From the NCBI RefSeq assembly GCF_900108105.1, contig NZ_FNUR01000003.1, forward strand, positions 326,263 to 390,262: 64,000 bases of DNA, read 5' to 3'. This document shows positions 38,118-48,612 of this stretch, one piece after another. Numbering within the stretch: the first letter of the stretch is position 1; each line of letters opens with the position of its first letter. The notes under the pieces are model-generated. The model made no database searches and was not told the origin of the DNA. It worked only from the letters and a program-made list of their open reading frames with translations. Position numbers and translations under genes: made by a program. The stretch comes from Butyrivibrio sp. Su6. Lineage in GTDB: Bacteria > Bacillota > Clostridia > Lachnospirales > Lachnospiraceae.

Positions 38118-39257
38118 ATGAAAAAGACATTTTTACATAAAACAACAGGCCTTATCTTGGTCATTTCAATGCTCACAGGATGCCAGATTTCAGGTGCAGA
38201 CTCTGTTTCAGCGCCTGCAGAAACCAGCCAGGCCTCTTTTGCTTCAACTACTCTGACTCCTTCATCACCTTTTGATGGAACAACATATATCAAGGAATCA
38301 AGCCTTACTTCACTCGGCCAGGAGCTTGCAGAGGCAGAGGACGACGTTGACATTGAAGATGCTATAGCAGGCGTAGACGTTGTACAAAACTACGACACCG
38401 AGCTCAGCGTGCCAACTTACATTACCAGGCAGGATGATACCTGGTTCATAGTAGACTGCTACCACAACAGAGTCATTTACTCAGACGATCTGAATGCTCC
38501 ACTCGATGAGTGGTACATCATGTCAGGAGATGCCACACAGCCTCACACAATTGCAAGCGACGGCTCCGTCTACATGATCGATGACACAGAGAATAACAGA
38601 GTTCTCATCTATGAAAAAGTTAATGACAAATTTGTCCATACGCAGACCTTTTATGATATAGGAAACAGGCCACATTACACCGTTTACAACGATATCACCG
38701 ACACCTTCTATGTATGGAGTTCTACGACCGGGGAGCTTTACTGCTTCAGACATACATCCGATTCCACAAGGATGTATCTCACAGATATAAAGAAAATCAA
38801 CGAGCTTGACGGGATCTACGTCCGCTCATTCTCTATAATTGATGGCTACATATACTTTGTTTCAGGAGTTTCCGATACAGATTCCGCCGAAGCTTCCAAC
38901 ATCATAATGTGCGACCTCGATACCTTAGAGATAAAAGAAAAATACACCGTCCCCGCAGAAGTCGCAGGAATGGTGCAGATTACCAAGATCCAGGATTACT
39001 ATTATATTTCTGTTTCAACAGACACAACAGGTTCACAGGATTACGCAACCATAATAAAAACCCCTTCCCTGTATGACCTGAGCCAGGGAAAATATGAAGA
39101 TATCTACTCAGAGTACTTCATTGGAGGCGGAACTCCTTACTACATCTCGAATGTAGACGATACCTATTTTCTTACAGAGCACAGACTTAAGGGCCACTCA
39201 ATCTGGTCATTTAAGGTGACTGACAACAGCATCACGGATGTCAGCTCCATATTTTAA
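38118..39257 (+). CDS. Secreted lipoprotein, beta-rich, unknown function
   Basis: A 379-residue protein with a lipoprotein signal: Lys-rich start, a hydrophobic stretch and the lipobox LTGC with Cys22. The mature part has repeated beta motifs (WFIVDCYHNRVIYSDD; SVYMIDDTENNRVLIYE; TFYVWSSTTGELYCFR), the pattern of NHL/beta-propeller blades, so it may bind a glycan or peptide at the cell surface. It is the only plus-strand gene in this part and is divergent from the glycan operon; its C-terminus overlaps the next minus gene by four bases. Confidence 0.75.
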   Translation: MKKTFLHKTTGLILVISMLTGCQISGADSVSAPAETSQASFASTTLTPSSPFDGTTYIKESSLTSLGQELAEAEDDVDIEDAIAGVDVVQNYDTELSVPTYITRQDDTWFIVDCYHNRVIYSDDLNAPLDEWYIMSGDATQPHTIASDGSVYMIDDTENNRVLIYEKVNDKFVHTQTFYDIGNRPHYTVYNDITDTFYVWSSTTGELYCFRHTSDSTRMYLTDIKKINELDGIYVRSFSIIDGYIYFVSGVSDTDSAEASNIIMCDLDTLEIKEKYTVPAEVAGMVQITKIQDYYYISVSTDTTGSQDYATIIKTPSLYDLSQGKYEDIYSEYFIGGGTPYYISNVDDTYFLTEHRLKGHSIWSFKVTDNSITDVSSIF

Positions 39258-40348
39258 AAATCCTGCCCCTTTACAGCTTTTTTAATATTTTTCAAATCTT
39301 CAGCGGTTACCTGATGTTCACTGTATCTAGCCTTTTCATAGATACTAAAAGCCGCAGACGCCCTTCCATTTGAAGTTTTTTCAAGTTCACTTGGCGTCTG
39401 GCTTTCCCTGACATCAGCATAGCCGCTTCCGTTTTTAATATACTTCTTAAATAGGAGCCTTACTCTCCCCTCGTTGCTGAGCCTCATCTGCAAAAAAGAT
39501 CCGCTTCCGTTGCCGGATTTTCCGCTTTCTTTTTTATCAAAGGGGCTTAAATACTCAATTTTATCACGCATAAGCTTATCTTTAAGAACGTTCCTTGAGT
39601 TTTTAAGCGTCCTGTAGAGTCTGCCTATTCCCCTTATCAAAAGAACTATCGCAGCAATAAGGACAACCGTTGCCAGAACCCAGTACAGAATTTCCCAGAT
39701 GCTGTGCCAAATAGAATCATCCTCATAATCTTCAGGCAAAAGACTCTGAAGCTGCCCAAATTCCTGCTTCTCCTGTAGAGGTACATATTCTTCATGCTCT
39801 TTAAACTTAAAAAATCCAAAAAGCCACCTGAGAAAGCTGATAATCAGGTACTTTGCCGCAGCCGCTATCTCTTTTCCGTAATCAAGCAAAGTACAGATAA
39901 ACATTGAAAGAGCCACCGCTGCCACTGACAAGCTGACCATCTTGCCATTATTCTTTTTTACCATGTCCATAGGAACACTTGCTCCGTCTTTAAATGGAAC
40001 CATTGCATCCAGTATCTGCCTGGCGTTGTAATACAAAACCGCCAGAATCCCCCATACAGCCTCACCTGCAAGAACTATGATCACGCCTTCCTGAATCTTT
40101 GCGATCCTGCAAAAGATATAGAGAACGATAAAGAAAAAAGCCTCAGAGATCTCAGGATAAAAAACAAGGTTTTCTCTCACTCTCTCAAGAGCAGTTATTA
40201 TCAGCACCAAAAGTAAAGTGATCCCCAAAAATACAATGACCACTTCCTTTTTGAGGCCAAGCCCAAGTGACATAATCCCCAGAATATTCAGGCTCAGGGC
40301 TATGACTATGTTGTTTATTATCCTTAATATTTCTATTCGCTTATTCAT
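39254..40348 (-). CDS. DUF4129-like membrane protein of a MoxR/DUF58 cluster
   Basis: A protein of about 364 residues with four to six membrane segments in the first 150 residues, another near 215-240, and a cytoplasmic C-terminus. The end (GRVRLLFKKYIKNGSG; TPSELEKTS; AAFSIYEKARYSEHQV) matches the DUF4129 pattern seen next to MoxR and DUF58 genes. The ATG overlaps the DUF58 stop by eight bases, so I prefer it to the TTG at 40369. The usual transglutaminase partner is absent. The role is unknown, possibly envelope protein assembly. Confidence 0.75.
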   Translation of the reverse strand: MNKRIEILRIINNIVIALSLNILGIMSLGLGLKKEVVIVFLGITLLLVLIITALERVRENLVFYPEISEAFFFIVLYIFCRIAKIQEGVIIVLAGEAVWGILAVLYYNARQILDAMVPFKDGASVPMDMVKKNNGKMVSLSVAAVALSMFICTLLDYGKEIAAAAKYLIISFLRWLFGFFKFKEHEEYVPLQEKQEFGQLQSLLPEDYEDDSIWHSIWEILYWVLATVVLIAAIVLLIRGIGRLYRTLKNSRNVLKDKLMRDKIEYLSPFDKKESGKSGNGSGSFLQMRLSNEGRVRLLFKKYIKNGSGYADVRESQTPSELEKTSNGRASAAFSIYEKARYSEHQVTAEDLKNIKKAVKGQDF

Positions 40349-41465
40349 GTATGACCACTTTGAAATCAATCTTAGAATCTGCAGGACACTCCTTCTTCAT
40401 GTCCTTGGTGAGTGGACACAGCCACAAAAGTTTCCCTGCCTTTTGGGCCAAAAGACCTGCTGCCTTTAAAGAATCATCGCCTCTGGTGGTAGAAATATAG
40501 CAAAAGGTAGTATTTTCTATATCAACGTTTGCCACTTCTCTTTCCACAATTTCAGCCATAGAATTGGGAGTTGTCTTTTCAAGGTCGATCCTTGTAAGAG
40601 CTCTTTTGACGCTGACCATATGAAGTGCTGAAGCTCCCGCCATCAGAGATATGTTTTCCCCTGTAACCTTGTCTCTTCCATTAGTCAAAAGAGATACCGG
40701 CACATTTTCTGAAATAAATCTCCCAGCCAAAGACATGGTAAGCCTTATACAGTCCTCCAAAAGTTCCCTTTCGAACAAAATCCCAGGCTCATCCACATTT
40801 AAAATAAACTTCACTTCCTGAGAAGAGGTGTGATCATGCAGATTTACCTTCAGATCCCCAGTCTTGGCAGTTGCCTTCCAGTTCACCATGTTCTGTGGAT
40901 CAGTCCTGGAATAATCCCTGATTCCGCGAAAAGTAAAATTATCTTCATACAAAAAACGCTTTGAAAGCACATCCCCCATAAGCTGCCTGAATGGCACTTC
41001 TGTCTTACTGACAGAAAGCGGCGCCGGATAGACATAGAGATTTGTGTGCTGTTCAAAGGTGTTGTATCTGATATCAGGGCTAAAAAGATCTGACGCCTTA
41101 AGAGAAGTCTTCAAAATGCTGTAATACCCTCTTTTTCGGCAATCAAGCTCCAGCCTTCTTGTTATCTTTTCATATAGTCCAAGACTGAACACATCCGTCA
41201 CATTGACCCTGTCAGAGACAGAGGAATTGGTCCCATCGGAAAACTCAAGACCCTTATCAGTCTGGAAGCTGACCTGCAAAATGTGAAGAGGCAAAAAGTT
41301 CCTGTTCGTGATAACCTCCTGCAAATGAGCCTTATCTCCCTCATTTACCGCTTCTTCCACAAAAACAAGTCTGGCCATAAGCCCTTTGTCCCAAAAGTTG
41401 CCAAAAAGCCATTTTTCAAAACGATATAAAGCAAAAATAACTATCGGTATAAGTATAATAGGCAT
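40341..41465 (-). CDS. DUF58 protein
   Basis: A 374-residue protein with one N-terminal membrane segment. The DUF58 core is FRGIRDYSRTDPQNMVNWKA followed by TAKTGDLKVNLHDHTSSQEV, and the C-terminus is vWA-like (VKFILNVDEPG). DUF58 proteins work with MoxR AAA ATPases; a chaperone-like role in activating an envelope complex is known only for a few members. Its ATG shares one base with the MoxR stop codon. Confidence 0.85.
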   Translation of the reverse strand: MPIILIPIVIFALYRFEKWLFGNFWDKGLMARLVFVEEAVNEGDKAHLQEVITNRNFLPLHILQVSFQTDKGLEFSDGTNSSVSDRVNVTDVFSLGLYEKITRRLELDCRKRGYYSILKTSLKASDLFSPDIRYNTFEQHTNLYVYPAPLSVSKTEVPFRQLMGDVLSKRFLYEDNFTFRGIRDYSRTDPQNMVNWKATAKTGDLKVNLHDHTSSQEVKFILNVDEPGILFERELLEDCIRLTMSLAGRFISENVPVSLLTNGRDKVTGENISLMAGASALHMVSVKRALTRIDLEKTTPNSMAEIVEREVANVDIENTTFCYISTTRGDDSLKAAGLLAQKAGKLLWLCPLTKDMKKECPADSKIDFKVVIHE

Positions 41466-42403
41466 CAGAAATCCTCAGTCGGTACAGAGATCTCATCAAG
41501 AATGCTCTGAATTATTCCACTTGCATCAGCATTTACCCCATAGCCGGAAGAAAGAATAAGTCTATGGGCCAGAACAGGCACTGCAAGCCTCTTGATATCC
41601 TCAGGAACAACATAGTCCCTGCCCTCAGCATAGGCCAAAACCTTGGCGCAGTTAAGAAGCGCAAGACTTCCTCTTGTGCTGACACCGGAAGACACATCCC
41701 TTCTGTTTCTGGTGGCAACTATAATGTCAGCAATGTACTCTTTTATCTGAGGATGCACTTTCACCTTCATAGCCTCATCATGCATTTCTTCTATCTCTTT
41801 TGGACCTGCTACAGGGCCGATCTTTTCCAAAGATTCACTGCTTCCACTTCCGTCAAAGCGCTCTAATATCTTTATCTCCTCAGCTCTGTCAGGAAATCCT
41901 ACAGACAGCTTCATAAGAAATCTGTCCAGCTGTGCCTCCGGAAGAGGGAAGGTTCCGCTGGTCTCAACAGGGTTCTGAGTTGCAATAACAAAGAAAGGCC
42001 TCTCAAGAGTTCTTGTCTGCCCATCAATTGTTACCTGCCTCTCCTCCATACACTCAAGAAGTCCCGCCTGAGTTCTGGGTGTTGCTCTGTTTATCTCATC
42101 CGCTAAAAGAATGTTACAAAAAACCGGGCCCTTGTTAAAAACAAATTCTCCCTTAGACATCTGATAAACATTAAGTCCTGTAATATCAGATGGGAGAAGG
42201 TCCGGTGTAAACTGAATTCTTTTAAAACTTCCATCTACTGATCTGGCCAGTGCCTTAGCAAGCATGGTCTTGCCGGTTCCGGGAACATCCTCTAATAGAA
42301 CATGTCCACCGGCCACCATAGCAATCACTGTCAAAAGAACTGTCTCGTCCTTACCAACTAAGACCCTCGCTACATTATCTCGAATATCTTTTATGCTCCC
42401 CAT
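41465..42403 (-). CDS. MoxR-family AAA ATPase
   Basis: An ATPase of about 312 residues. Walker A is EDVPGTGKTMLAKAL, Walker B ILLADEINRATPRTQ, sensor 1 FFVIATQNPVE, and the C-terminal part includes SRGSLALLNCAKVLA. The ATG at 42403 has AAGGTAGTGG upstream and lies one base after the cyclase stop, so I prefer it to the TTG at 42412. With DUF58 and DUF4129-like genes it forms the common MoxR cluster. Confidence 0.92.
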   Translation of the reverse strand: MGSIKDIRDNVARVLVGKDETVLLTVIAMVAGGHVLLEDVPGTGKTMLAKALARSVDGSFKRIQFTPDLLPSDITGLNVYQMSKGEFVFNKGPVFCNILLADEINRATPRTQAGLLECMEERQVTIDGQTRTLERPFFVIATQNPVETSGTFPLPEAQLDRFLMKLSVGFPDRAEEIKILERFDGSGSSESLEKIGPVAGPKEIEEMHDEAMKVKVHPQIKEYIADIIVATRNRRDVSSGVSTRGSLALLNCAKVLAYAEGRDYVVPEDIKRLAVPVLAHRLILSSGYGVNADASGIIQSILDEISVPTEDF

Positions 42404-42404
42404 A

Positions 42405-43487
42405 TTAAACAACCACTACCTTGTTTCTTCCTGTATTTTTAGCCTTGTACAAAGCTGAATCAACGTTCTGTATACTCTTTGCAAAATCGCCCGTGTACTT
42501 GGAAACGCCCACAGATACCGTAAAGGGAACAGGTGTATCTGTAGCAGCCTCTATATCGCGCCTGAACTGTTCCATTCTTGCGCAGGCATTATTCACATCG
42601 CAGTTCTTGAAGATAATAATGAATTCCTCACCGCCAAATCTGATAACATAGTCATCACCGTGAGTTTCTGTTGAAAGCTTTTTACCGATATACAAAAGTG
42701 TAAGGTCCCCTGTATAGTGACCATGCTCATCATTGACCTGCTTAAAGTAATCGATATCAAGCATTGCTATTGCGATAGGCTCCTGAGCATCAATAAGAGC
42801 ATTCTTTGTTACAATTTTTTCCAAAAGGTGTCTGTTATAAACCTGAGTGAGCGGGTCTGTAACCATCGCAAGTTCAAGCTTCTGGCGAACCCTGTAATGA
42901 TCAAGGTAATACAATGTCAGAAGCACATGTGAACTTATAACCGCAAGACCAACCGGGATCTGCAGCGCAAGAATAATATCAAGATTTGGATAGTGATTAA
43001 AAGTGTTGGTGATAAGGATCTCAAGAATAAAGATCACACTGGAAAGAAAGGTATATCTTGGTCTTGAAACAAATCCAACTGTCAAAAATACCACGTTCAT
43101 GATTATGAAGCCTTCACTGGCATGAACCTTGATATCAAGATGATAGATGGACCACATAGTCGCAAGCACTATGCAGTGCGCAAGGGCAAAATCCAAAAAG
43201 GTGATGAGTTTGCTGTCGCGCACAAAATTAATGAGCACCAGAAAAAGCGCCAGCGCTACAAGTATTGAAAATCTTGGAATAAGTGTCGGAAGATAAGTGC
43301 CATTGAGCAAATAATCAGAGAAAATATATGTAATAGAAAAAAATGCGCCAACCACTAAACTGATAGCGACATAATTCTGATAATAATCACATTTTGACTG
43401 GTAAAAATCAGCCAGATCATCATCATTCATAGAACGGTAATCTTTAAATAAATTCAATAAAGCCTTGGCATTTTCAATAATTTTCAT
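42405..43487 (-). CDS. Membrane-bound diguanylate cyclase (GGDEF)
   Basis: A protein of about 360 residues with about six membrane segments in residues 20-200 and a GGDEF domain at about 205-360. The active site is RFGGEEFIIIF, so the enzyme is probably active, and the DPLTQVYNRHLL start of the domain is intact. It makes c-di-GMP, which often controls motility and exopolysaccharide, in line with the flagellar-type and glycan genes here. ATG 43487 has GGGAG upstream. It is directly upstream of the MoxR gene; whether they share function is unknown. Confidence 0.9.
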   Translation of the reverse strand: MKIIENAKALLNLFKDYRSMNDDDLADFYQSKCDYYQNYVAISLVVGAFFSITYIFSDYLLNGTYLPTLIPRFSILVALALFLVLINFVRDSKLITFLDFALAHCIVLATMWSIYHLDIKVHASEGFIIMNVVFLTVGFVSRPRYTFLSSVIFILEILITNTFNHYPNLDIILALQIPVGLAVISSHVLLTLYYLDHYRVRQKLELAMVTDPLTQVYNRHLLEKIVTKNALIDAQEPIAIAMLDIDYFKQVNDEHGHYTGDLTLLYIGKKLSTETHGDDYVIRFGGEEFIIIFKNCDVNNACARMEQFRRDIEAATDTPVPFTVSVGVSKYTGDFAKSIQNVDSALYKAKNTGRNKVVVV

Positions 43488-43564
43488 AAGTACAACTCCC
43501 CTAATACAATATTGTACTAGGAATAGGTAAATTTCGAAAGTCATTTTTTTGAATAAAAAACATC

Positions 43565-43594
43565 AAAAAAGGATGCGGCATAAAAGTCGCATCC
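43565..43594 (-). terminator. Terminator after prfB
   Basis: A 7-bp stem (GGATGCG / CGCATCC, 43571-43594) with a ten-base loop and a T6 run on the minus strand, just after the prfB stop codon. It ends the secA-prfB transcript. Confidence 0.85.
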
Positions 43595-43601
43595 CCTGTA
43601 A

Positions 43602-44744
43602 TTATTCTTCCGAAGTATCTCCAACCGGCTTACCACCTGTTGCAAGCCACTTAAGATATGCATTGATAAATGGATCAAGATCACCATCAAGAATGCCATC
43701 CGCGTTTGATGCCTTAAATCCTGTTCTTGTATCATTTACCATTGTGTATGGCTGAAGTACATAGGATCTGATCTGGCTTCCCCATGCATTATCCTTTACT
43801 TCACCACGGATTCCGTCAAGCTTTGCAGCCTGCTCTTCCTGTTTCATAATGAACAGTTTAGCCTTCAACATCTGCATAGCCTTATCTTTATTCTGGAACT
43901 GTGAACGCTCATTCTGGCAGGCAACTACAACGCCTGTAGGAATATGTGTGATACGTACAGCTGATGATGTCTTATTGATGTGCTGTCCACCGGCACCACT
44001 TGAACGATATGTATCAATTCTAAGATCATCAGGATTGATCTCTACATCTACATCCTCTTCAATATCAGGCATAACATCGCATGATACGAATGATGTCTGA
44101 CGCTTAGCCTGTGCATTGAACGGACTGATACGAACAAGTCTGTGAACACCGTGCTCTGACTTTAAAAGTCCATAAGCATTTGTTCCTGAAATCTGGAATG
44201 TAACTGACTTGATTCCGGCTTCATCACCATCGAGAAGATCGAGAACTTCTGTTGTGAAGCCCTTTCTCTCTGCCCATCTAGTGTACATACGATAGAGCAT
44301 GCTTGCCCAGTCACAAGCCTCTGTTCCGCCTGCTCCTGCGTTGAGTCGAAGGATTACATCATATTTATCATAAGGCTGGTTGAGAAGATTGCTGATACGG
44401 ATATTCTCTAAAGTCTCCTCAAACTCATCAAGCTCTGATCTAATCTCAGCAGCCATATCATCATCATCTACGCCTTCTGCATTCTGCATATCGATAAGAT
44501 CAATAATATCGCCGTACTGATTGTTAAGTCTTTCGATGTTTTCAACAAGATCCTGCATATTCTTAAGATCTTTTGTCTTCTTGTTGGCCTTTTCTGCGTC
44601 ATCCCAGAAACCAGGCTCTTCCATCTCACGACTAAGCTCTTCAATTATCTTTTTCTTAGACTCAAGGTCAAGAGAAGCAGTAACTTCTTTTAAAGTATCC
44701 TGCAGGTTCTGGATCTCAACCTTCATCTGATCTAAAACTACCAT
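43602..44744 (-). CDS. prfB: Peptide chain release factor 2, without a programmed frameshift
   Basis: A 380-residue class 1 release factor reading UAA and UGA. The stop-codon-recognition tripeptide SPF is in RISPFNAQAKRQTSF and the catalytic GGQ in SGAGGQHINKTSSAVR. In most bacteria the gene has an in-frame UGA near codon 25 (CTT TGA C) that needs a +1 shift. Here the same place reads CTT GAC CTT in one frame (SLDLESKK), so the gene is translated without shifting. It lies 35 bases after secA in one transcript. Confidence 0.97.
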   Translation of the reverse strand: MVVLDQMKVEIQNLQDTLKEVTASLDLESKKKIIEELSREMEEPGFWDDAEKANKKTKDLKNMQDLVENIERLNNQYGDIIDLIDMQNAEGVDDDDMAAEIRSELDEFEETLENIRISNLLNQPYDKYDVILRLNAGAGGTEACDWASMLYRMYTRWAERKGFTTEVLDLLDGDEAGIKSVTFQISGTNAYGLLKSEHGVHRLVRISPFNAQAKRQTSFVSCDVMPDIEEDVDVEINPDDLRIDTYRSSGAGGQHINKTSSAVRITHIPTGVVVACQNERSQFQNKDKAMQMLKAKLFIMKQEEQAAKLDGIRGEVKDNAWGSQIRSYVLQPYTMVNDTRTGFKASNADGILDGDLDPFINAYLKWLATGGKPVGDTSEE

Positions 44745-44779
44745 AAACTTACCTTTCTATAACAAACTTCTCAAACGTA

Positions 44780-47347
44780 TTACTGTACTCTTCCGTGACA
44801 ATTCTTGAACTTCTTGCCACTTCCGCATGGACATGGATCATTTGGATAAACCTTAGCTTCAACTCTCTTAACAGGAGTCTTTGCAACTGAATCATCCTTA
44901 TTTGTTCCTGTAACCTTGGCTACCTGCTCACGCTCAACCTTCTCCTCGATATGAACATGGAAAAGAAGTCTCACTGTATCTTCCTTGATGTTTCTGGTCA
45001 TATCATCAAACATCTCGTAGCCTGCAAGCTTGTACTCAAGTTTAGGATCTCTCTGGCCATATGCCTGAAGACCGATTCCCTGACGGAGCTGATCCATATC
45101 ATCGATATGATCCATCCACTTTCTGTCAATTACTTTCAGAAGGATTACACGCTCGATCTCACGGATTGTTTCAGGTTCAGGGAACTCTGCCTCTTTTGTC
45201 TCGTAAAGCTTAACTGCTTCCTCTTTTAACTGCTGAAGAAGTCCTGCTTTTGTAAGAGTCTCGATACGTCCTCTTGTGATCTTCTTAAGTGGAACAGTTG
45301 GAAGCAAAAGCTCATTGAGCTCTGCAAGGTTCCAGTTATCAGGATCATTCTCCTCGCCTACAACTGTCTCTACCGCATTTTCTACAATATCAGTGATCAT
45401 CTTGTAGATTGAATCCCTCATGGAATCTCCATCAAGAACTTTCTTACGCTCTGCATAGATGATCTCTCTCTGCTCATTGTTAACCTGGTCATACTCGAGA
45501 AGGTTCTTTCTGATAGCATAGTTATTGGACTCGATCTTCTTCTGAGCAGATTCAATAGCCTTTGAAAGAGATGAGTGCTCAATTTCCTGTCCATCAGGAA
45601 TCTTAAGAGCATTGAACATTGCTATAAGTCTCTCTGAACCAAAGAGTCTCATAAGGTTATCCTCAAGTGAAAGGTAGAACTTGGATTCACCAGGATCACC
45701 CTGACGTCCGGCACGACCACGGAGCTGATTGTCGATACGTCTGCTCTCGTGTCTCTCTGTACCGATGATCTTAAGTCCGCCTGCTGCCCTTGACTCTTCA
45801 TCAAGCTTAATATCAGTACCACGACCTGCCATGTTAGTAGCAATAGTAACTGCGCCGTGCTTACCTGCCTCTGCTACTATCTCAGCTTCCATTTCATGGA
45901 ACTTGGCATTAAGTACCTGATGCTGAATACCACGTTTTCTAAGGAGCTTACTTATTTCCTCAGAAGACTCGATAGTGATGGTACCAACCAGTACAGGCTG
46001 TCCCTTTGCATGAGCTTCTTCTACTGCATCGCAGATAGCATTTAATTTCTCTTTTTTAGTCTTATAAACTGCATCCTGAAGATCCTTACGGATAACAGGC
46101 TCATTTGTAGGAATCTCGATAACGTCCATTCCGTAGATATCACGGAATTCTCTTTCCTCTGTAAGAGCAGTACCTGTCATACCACACTTTTTCTCGAACT
46201 TGTTAAAGAAGTTCTGGAAGGTGATAGTAGCAAGAGTCTTGGACTCTCTCTTAACCTTAACATGCTCTTTTGCCTCGATTGCCTGGTGAAGACCGTCTGA
46301 ATAACGTCTTCCCGGCATTACACGACCTGTAAACTCATCAACGATAAGAACTTCATCATCCTTAACGATGTAGTCGTGATCTCTCTGCATAAGGTTGTTT
46401 GCACGAAGAGCAAGGATGATATTGTGCTGGATCTCAAGATTTTCCGGATCAGCAAGGTTCTCAATTCTAAAGAATCTCTCAACCTTGGCAACACCCTGTG
46501 CTGTAAGGTTTACGATCTTGTCTTTTTCATTGACGATAAAGTCACCGGTCTCTTCTCTCTCAACACCCATGATGGCATCCATCTTAGTGAGGTCTTCCAT
46601 ATCCTCACCACGTGTCATCTGCTTGGCAAGGATGTCACATGCCTCATAAAGCTTTGTTGATTTATCGGACTGACCGGAAATAATAAGAGGTGTTCTGGCT
46701 TCATCAATAAGGATAGAGTCTATCTCATCGATGATGGCATAGTTAAGTCCACGAAGAACACACTGCTCTTTATAGATTGCCATGTTATCACGAAGGTAAT
46801 CAAATCCCAATTCGTTATTTGTAACATAAGTGATATCACAGTTATAAGCATCTCTTCTCTCTTCAGAAGTCATGCTGTTCAAAACAACACCAACAGTAAG
46901 GCCAAGGAACTCATGAATCTTACCCATCCACTCAGCGTCACGCTTTGCAAGGTAATCGTTAACTGTTACTACATGAACACCCTTGCCCTCAAGAGCGTCA
47001 AGGTAAGAAGGAAGTGTAGCCACAAGTGTCTTACCTTCACCGGTTCTCATCTCAGCGATTCTGCCCTGATGAAGGATAACTCCACCAATGAGCTGTACTC
47101 TGAAGTGCTCCATTCCAAGAACACGCTTACCTGCCTCACGAACTGTCGCATATGCCTCAGGCATAATATCATCAAGTGTTTCCCCATTTGCCAGTCTCTT
47201 CTTGAACTCATCTGTTTTGCCTCTGAGTTCCTCATCAGAAAGAGCCTGCATCTTTGGTCTCATAGCCTCAATTGAATCAACAGTGCTGCGGATTCTCTTA
47301 AGTTCTCTTTCGCTATGTGTACCAATAATCTTATCAATAATACTCAT
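44780..47347 (-). CDS. secA: Preprotein translocase ATPase SecA
   Basis: An 855-residue motor. Walker A is [14 protein letters not shown], Walker [21 protein letters not shown], motif III and the [14 protein letters not shown] helicase motif are present, and the C-terminus is the SEC-C zinc motif [16 protein letters not shown] that binds SecB or ribosomes. The length is that of a single typical SecA. It is transcribed from a good promoter at 47408-47436 and followed by prfB. Confidence 0.98.
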   Translation of the reverse strand: MSIIDKIIGTHSERELKRIRSTVDSIEAMRPKMQALSDEELRGKTDEFKKRLANGETLDDIMPEAYATVREAGKRVLGMEHFRVQLIGGVILHQGRIAEMRTGEGKTLVATLPSYLDALEGKGVHVVTVNDYLAKRDAEWMGKIHEFLGLTVGVVLNSMTSEERRDAYNCDITYVTNNELGFDYLRDNMAIYKEQCVLRGLNYAIIDEIDSILIDEARTPLIISGQSDKSTKLYEACDILAKQMTRGEDMEDLTKMDAIMGVEREETGDFIVNEKDKIVNLTAQGVAKVERFFRIENLADPENLEIQHNIILALRANNLMQRDHDYIVKDDEVLIVDEFTGRVMPGRRYSDGLHQAIEAKEHVKVKRESKTLATITFQNFFNKFEKKCGMTGTALTEEREFRDIYGMDVIEIPTNEPVIRKDLQDAVYKTKKEKLNAICDAVEEAHAKGQPVLVGTITIESSEEISKLLRKRGIQHQVLNAKFHEMEAEIVAEAGKHGAVTIATNMAGRGTDIKLDEESRAAGGLKIIGTERHESRRIDNQLRGRAGRQGDPGESKFYLSLEDNLMRLFGSERLIAMFNALKIPDGQEIEHSSLSKAIESAQKKIESNNYAIRKNLLEYDQVNNEQREIIYAERKKVLDGDSMRDSIYKMITDIVENAVETVVGEENDPDNWNLAELNELLLPTVPLKKITRGRIETLTKAGLLQQLKEEAVKLYETKEAEFPEPETIREIERVILLKVIDRKWMDHIDDMDQLRQGIGLQAYGQRDPKLEYKLAGYEMFDDMTRNIKEDTVRLLFHVHIEEKVEREQVAKVTGTNKDDSVAKTPVKRVEAKVYPNDPCPCGSGKKFKNCHGRVQ

Positions 47348-47407
47348 GTTTTATTCCTCATAAAAAAGGGCATAATAACCCAATATTTTAGCAAAAGTCC
47401 GTTGTAC

Positions 47408-47436
47408 ATTGTAGCAGATTAATGATAGCTTTTCAA
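47408..47436 (-). promoter_or_regulatory. Promoter of secA-prfB
   Basis: TTGAAA (47431-47436), a 17-base spacer and TACAAT (47408-47413) on the minus strand, about 60 bases before the secA start. Confidence 0.75.
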
Positions 47437-47471
47437 TACGCTTGTCACCTTAGTAAATATCTAATTGCAGC

Positions 47472-47501
47472 AAAAAGGTGCCGGTCAAAATGACCGACAC
47501 C
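47472..47501 (-). terminator. Terminator after buk
   Basis: An 11-bp stem with one mismatch (GGTGCCGGTCA / TGACCGACACC) and a three-base loop is followed by a T5 run on the minus strand, 12 bases after the buk stop codon. Confidence 0.85.
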
Positions 47502-47513
47502 CTTGATAAATCA

Positions 47514-48578
47514 TCAATATTCTTTTGCCTGTTCCTCACCGTTCATAACGCGGATAGCACCCTGTGCAAGAGCAAGAAGCTCGTCCTCACCAGGATATAC
47601 AGTTACAGGGCAGATCCAGTCAACTCTCTCTTTGATGGCATCTGTGATCACCTGACCGTAAGCAATACCACCTGTAAGAATAATCTGATCAACTTTACCC
47701 TTTAATACTGTTGCGCAAGCACCAATGTTCTTGCAGATCTGGTAAATAAATGCATCGCGGACAAGAATTGCCTTCTCATTGCCCTCTTCACACATCTTGT
47801 TAACTTCTCTCATATCGTTAGTTCCAAGATATGCATTAAGTCCGCCGCCTCCGACGATCTTCTTTTTCATCTCATCGTATGTGTACTTACCTGAGAAGCA
47901 CATATCTACAAGAGCCTTTGCAGGAATGCCGTTTGCTCTCTCAGGTGAAAATGCGCCGTCACCGTTAAGTGCTGCGTAAACATCTACCATCTTGCCGTTC
48001 TTATGAACACCTGTTGATGTACCACCACCCATGTGTACAACAATTACGCTGATCTCGTCATATTTTTTGCCGATCTCTTTTGCATATCTTCTTGCAACAG
48101 CCTTCTGGTTAAGAGGATGATCGATAGATACACGCTCAATTTCAGGAACACCTGAGATACGTGCTACAGGCTCCATCTCGTCAACTACAACAGGGTCAAC
48201 GATGTAAGAAGGAACACCGATCTCATCACCGATCTCTCTTGCAAGGATACCGCCAAGGTTAGAAGCATGCTGGCCCTGAACGCCCTTTTTAAGATCCTCT
48301 AAAAGAGCATCTGTGCACTCATATGTACCACCAGGGATAGGTCTTAAAAGACCGCCTCTTCCAACTATTACATTAAAAGACTTAATATCAATACTCTCTT
48401 TTTTGAGGAAATCGAGAATGATGTTCTTACGGAAATCCTTCTGATTGATTATGCTTGCGAACTGATTGATCTCCTCAGTGCTGTGTCTTAATGTTTCCTC
48501 TTTTACAAGAGTCTCATCTTCAAAAATACCAACCTTTGTAGAAGTAGAACCCGGATTTATGATCAAACTTTTTATCAT
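47514..48578 (-). CDS. buk: Butyrate kinase
   Basis: A 354-residue acetokinase-family enzyme making butyrate and ATP from butyryl phosphate. The start [16 protein letters not shown] is the family's phosphate-binding loop; the conserved [16 protein letters not shown] and the C-terminal [19 protein letters not shown] fit Buk rather than acetate kinase. It follows ptb by 34 bases in the ptb-buk order. The pair marks the kinase route of butyrate formation in this organism. Confidence 0.95.
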   Translation of the reverse strand: MIKSLIINPGSTSTKVGIFEDETLVKEETLRHSTEEINQFASIINQKDFRKNIILDFLKKESIDIKSFNVIVGRGGLLRPIPGGTYECTDALLEDLKKGVQGQHASNLGGILAREIGDEIGVPSYIVDPVVVDEMEPVARISGVPEIERVSIDHPLNQKAVARRYAKEIGKKYDEISVIVVHMGGGTSTGVHKNGKMVDVYAALNGDGAFSPERANGIPAKALVDMCFSGKYTYDEMKKKIVGGGGLNAYLGTNDMREVNKMCEEGNEKAILVRDAFIYQICKNIGACATVLKGKVDQIILTGGIAYGQVITDAIKERVDWICPVTVYPGEDELLALAQGAIRVMNGEEQAKEY

Positions 48579-48612
48579 GATTATTCTCCTTAATGTAGTT
48601 ACGCCTCTTGGC

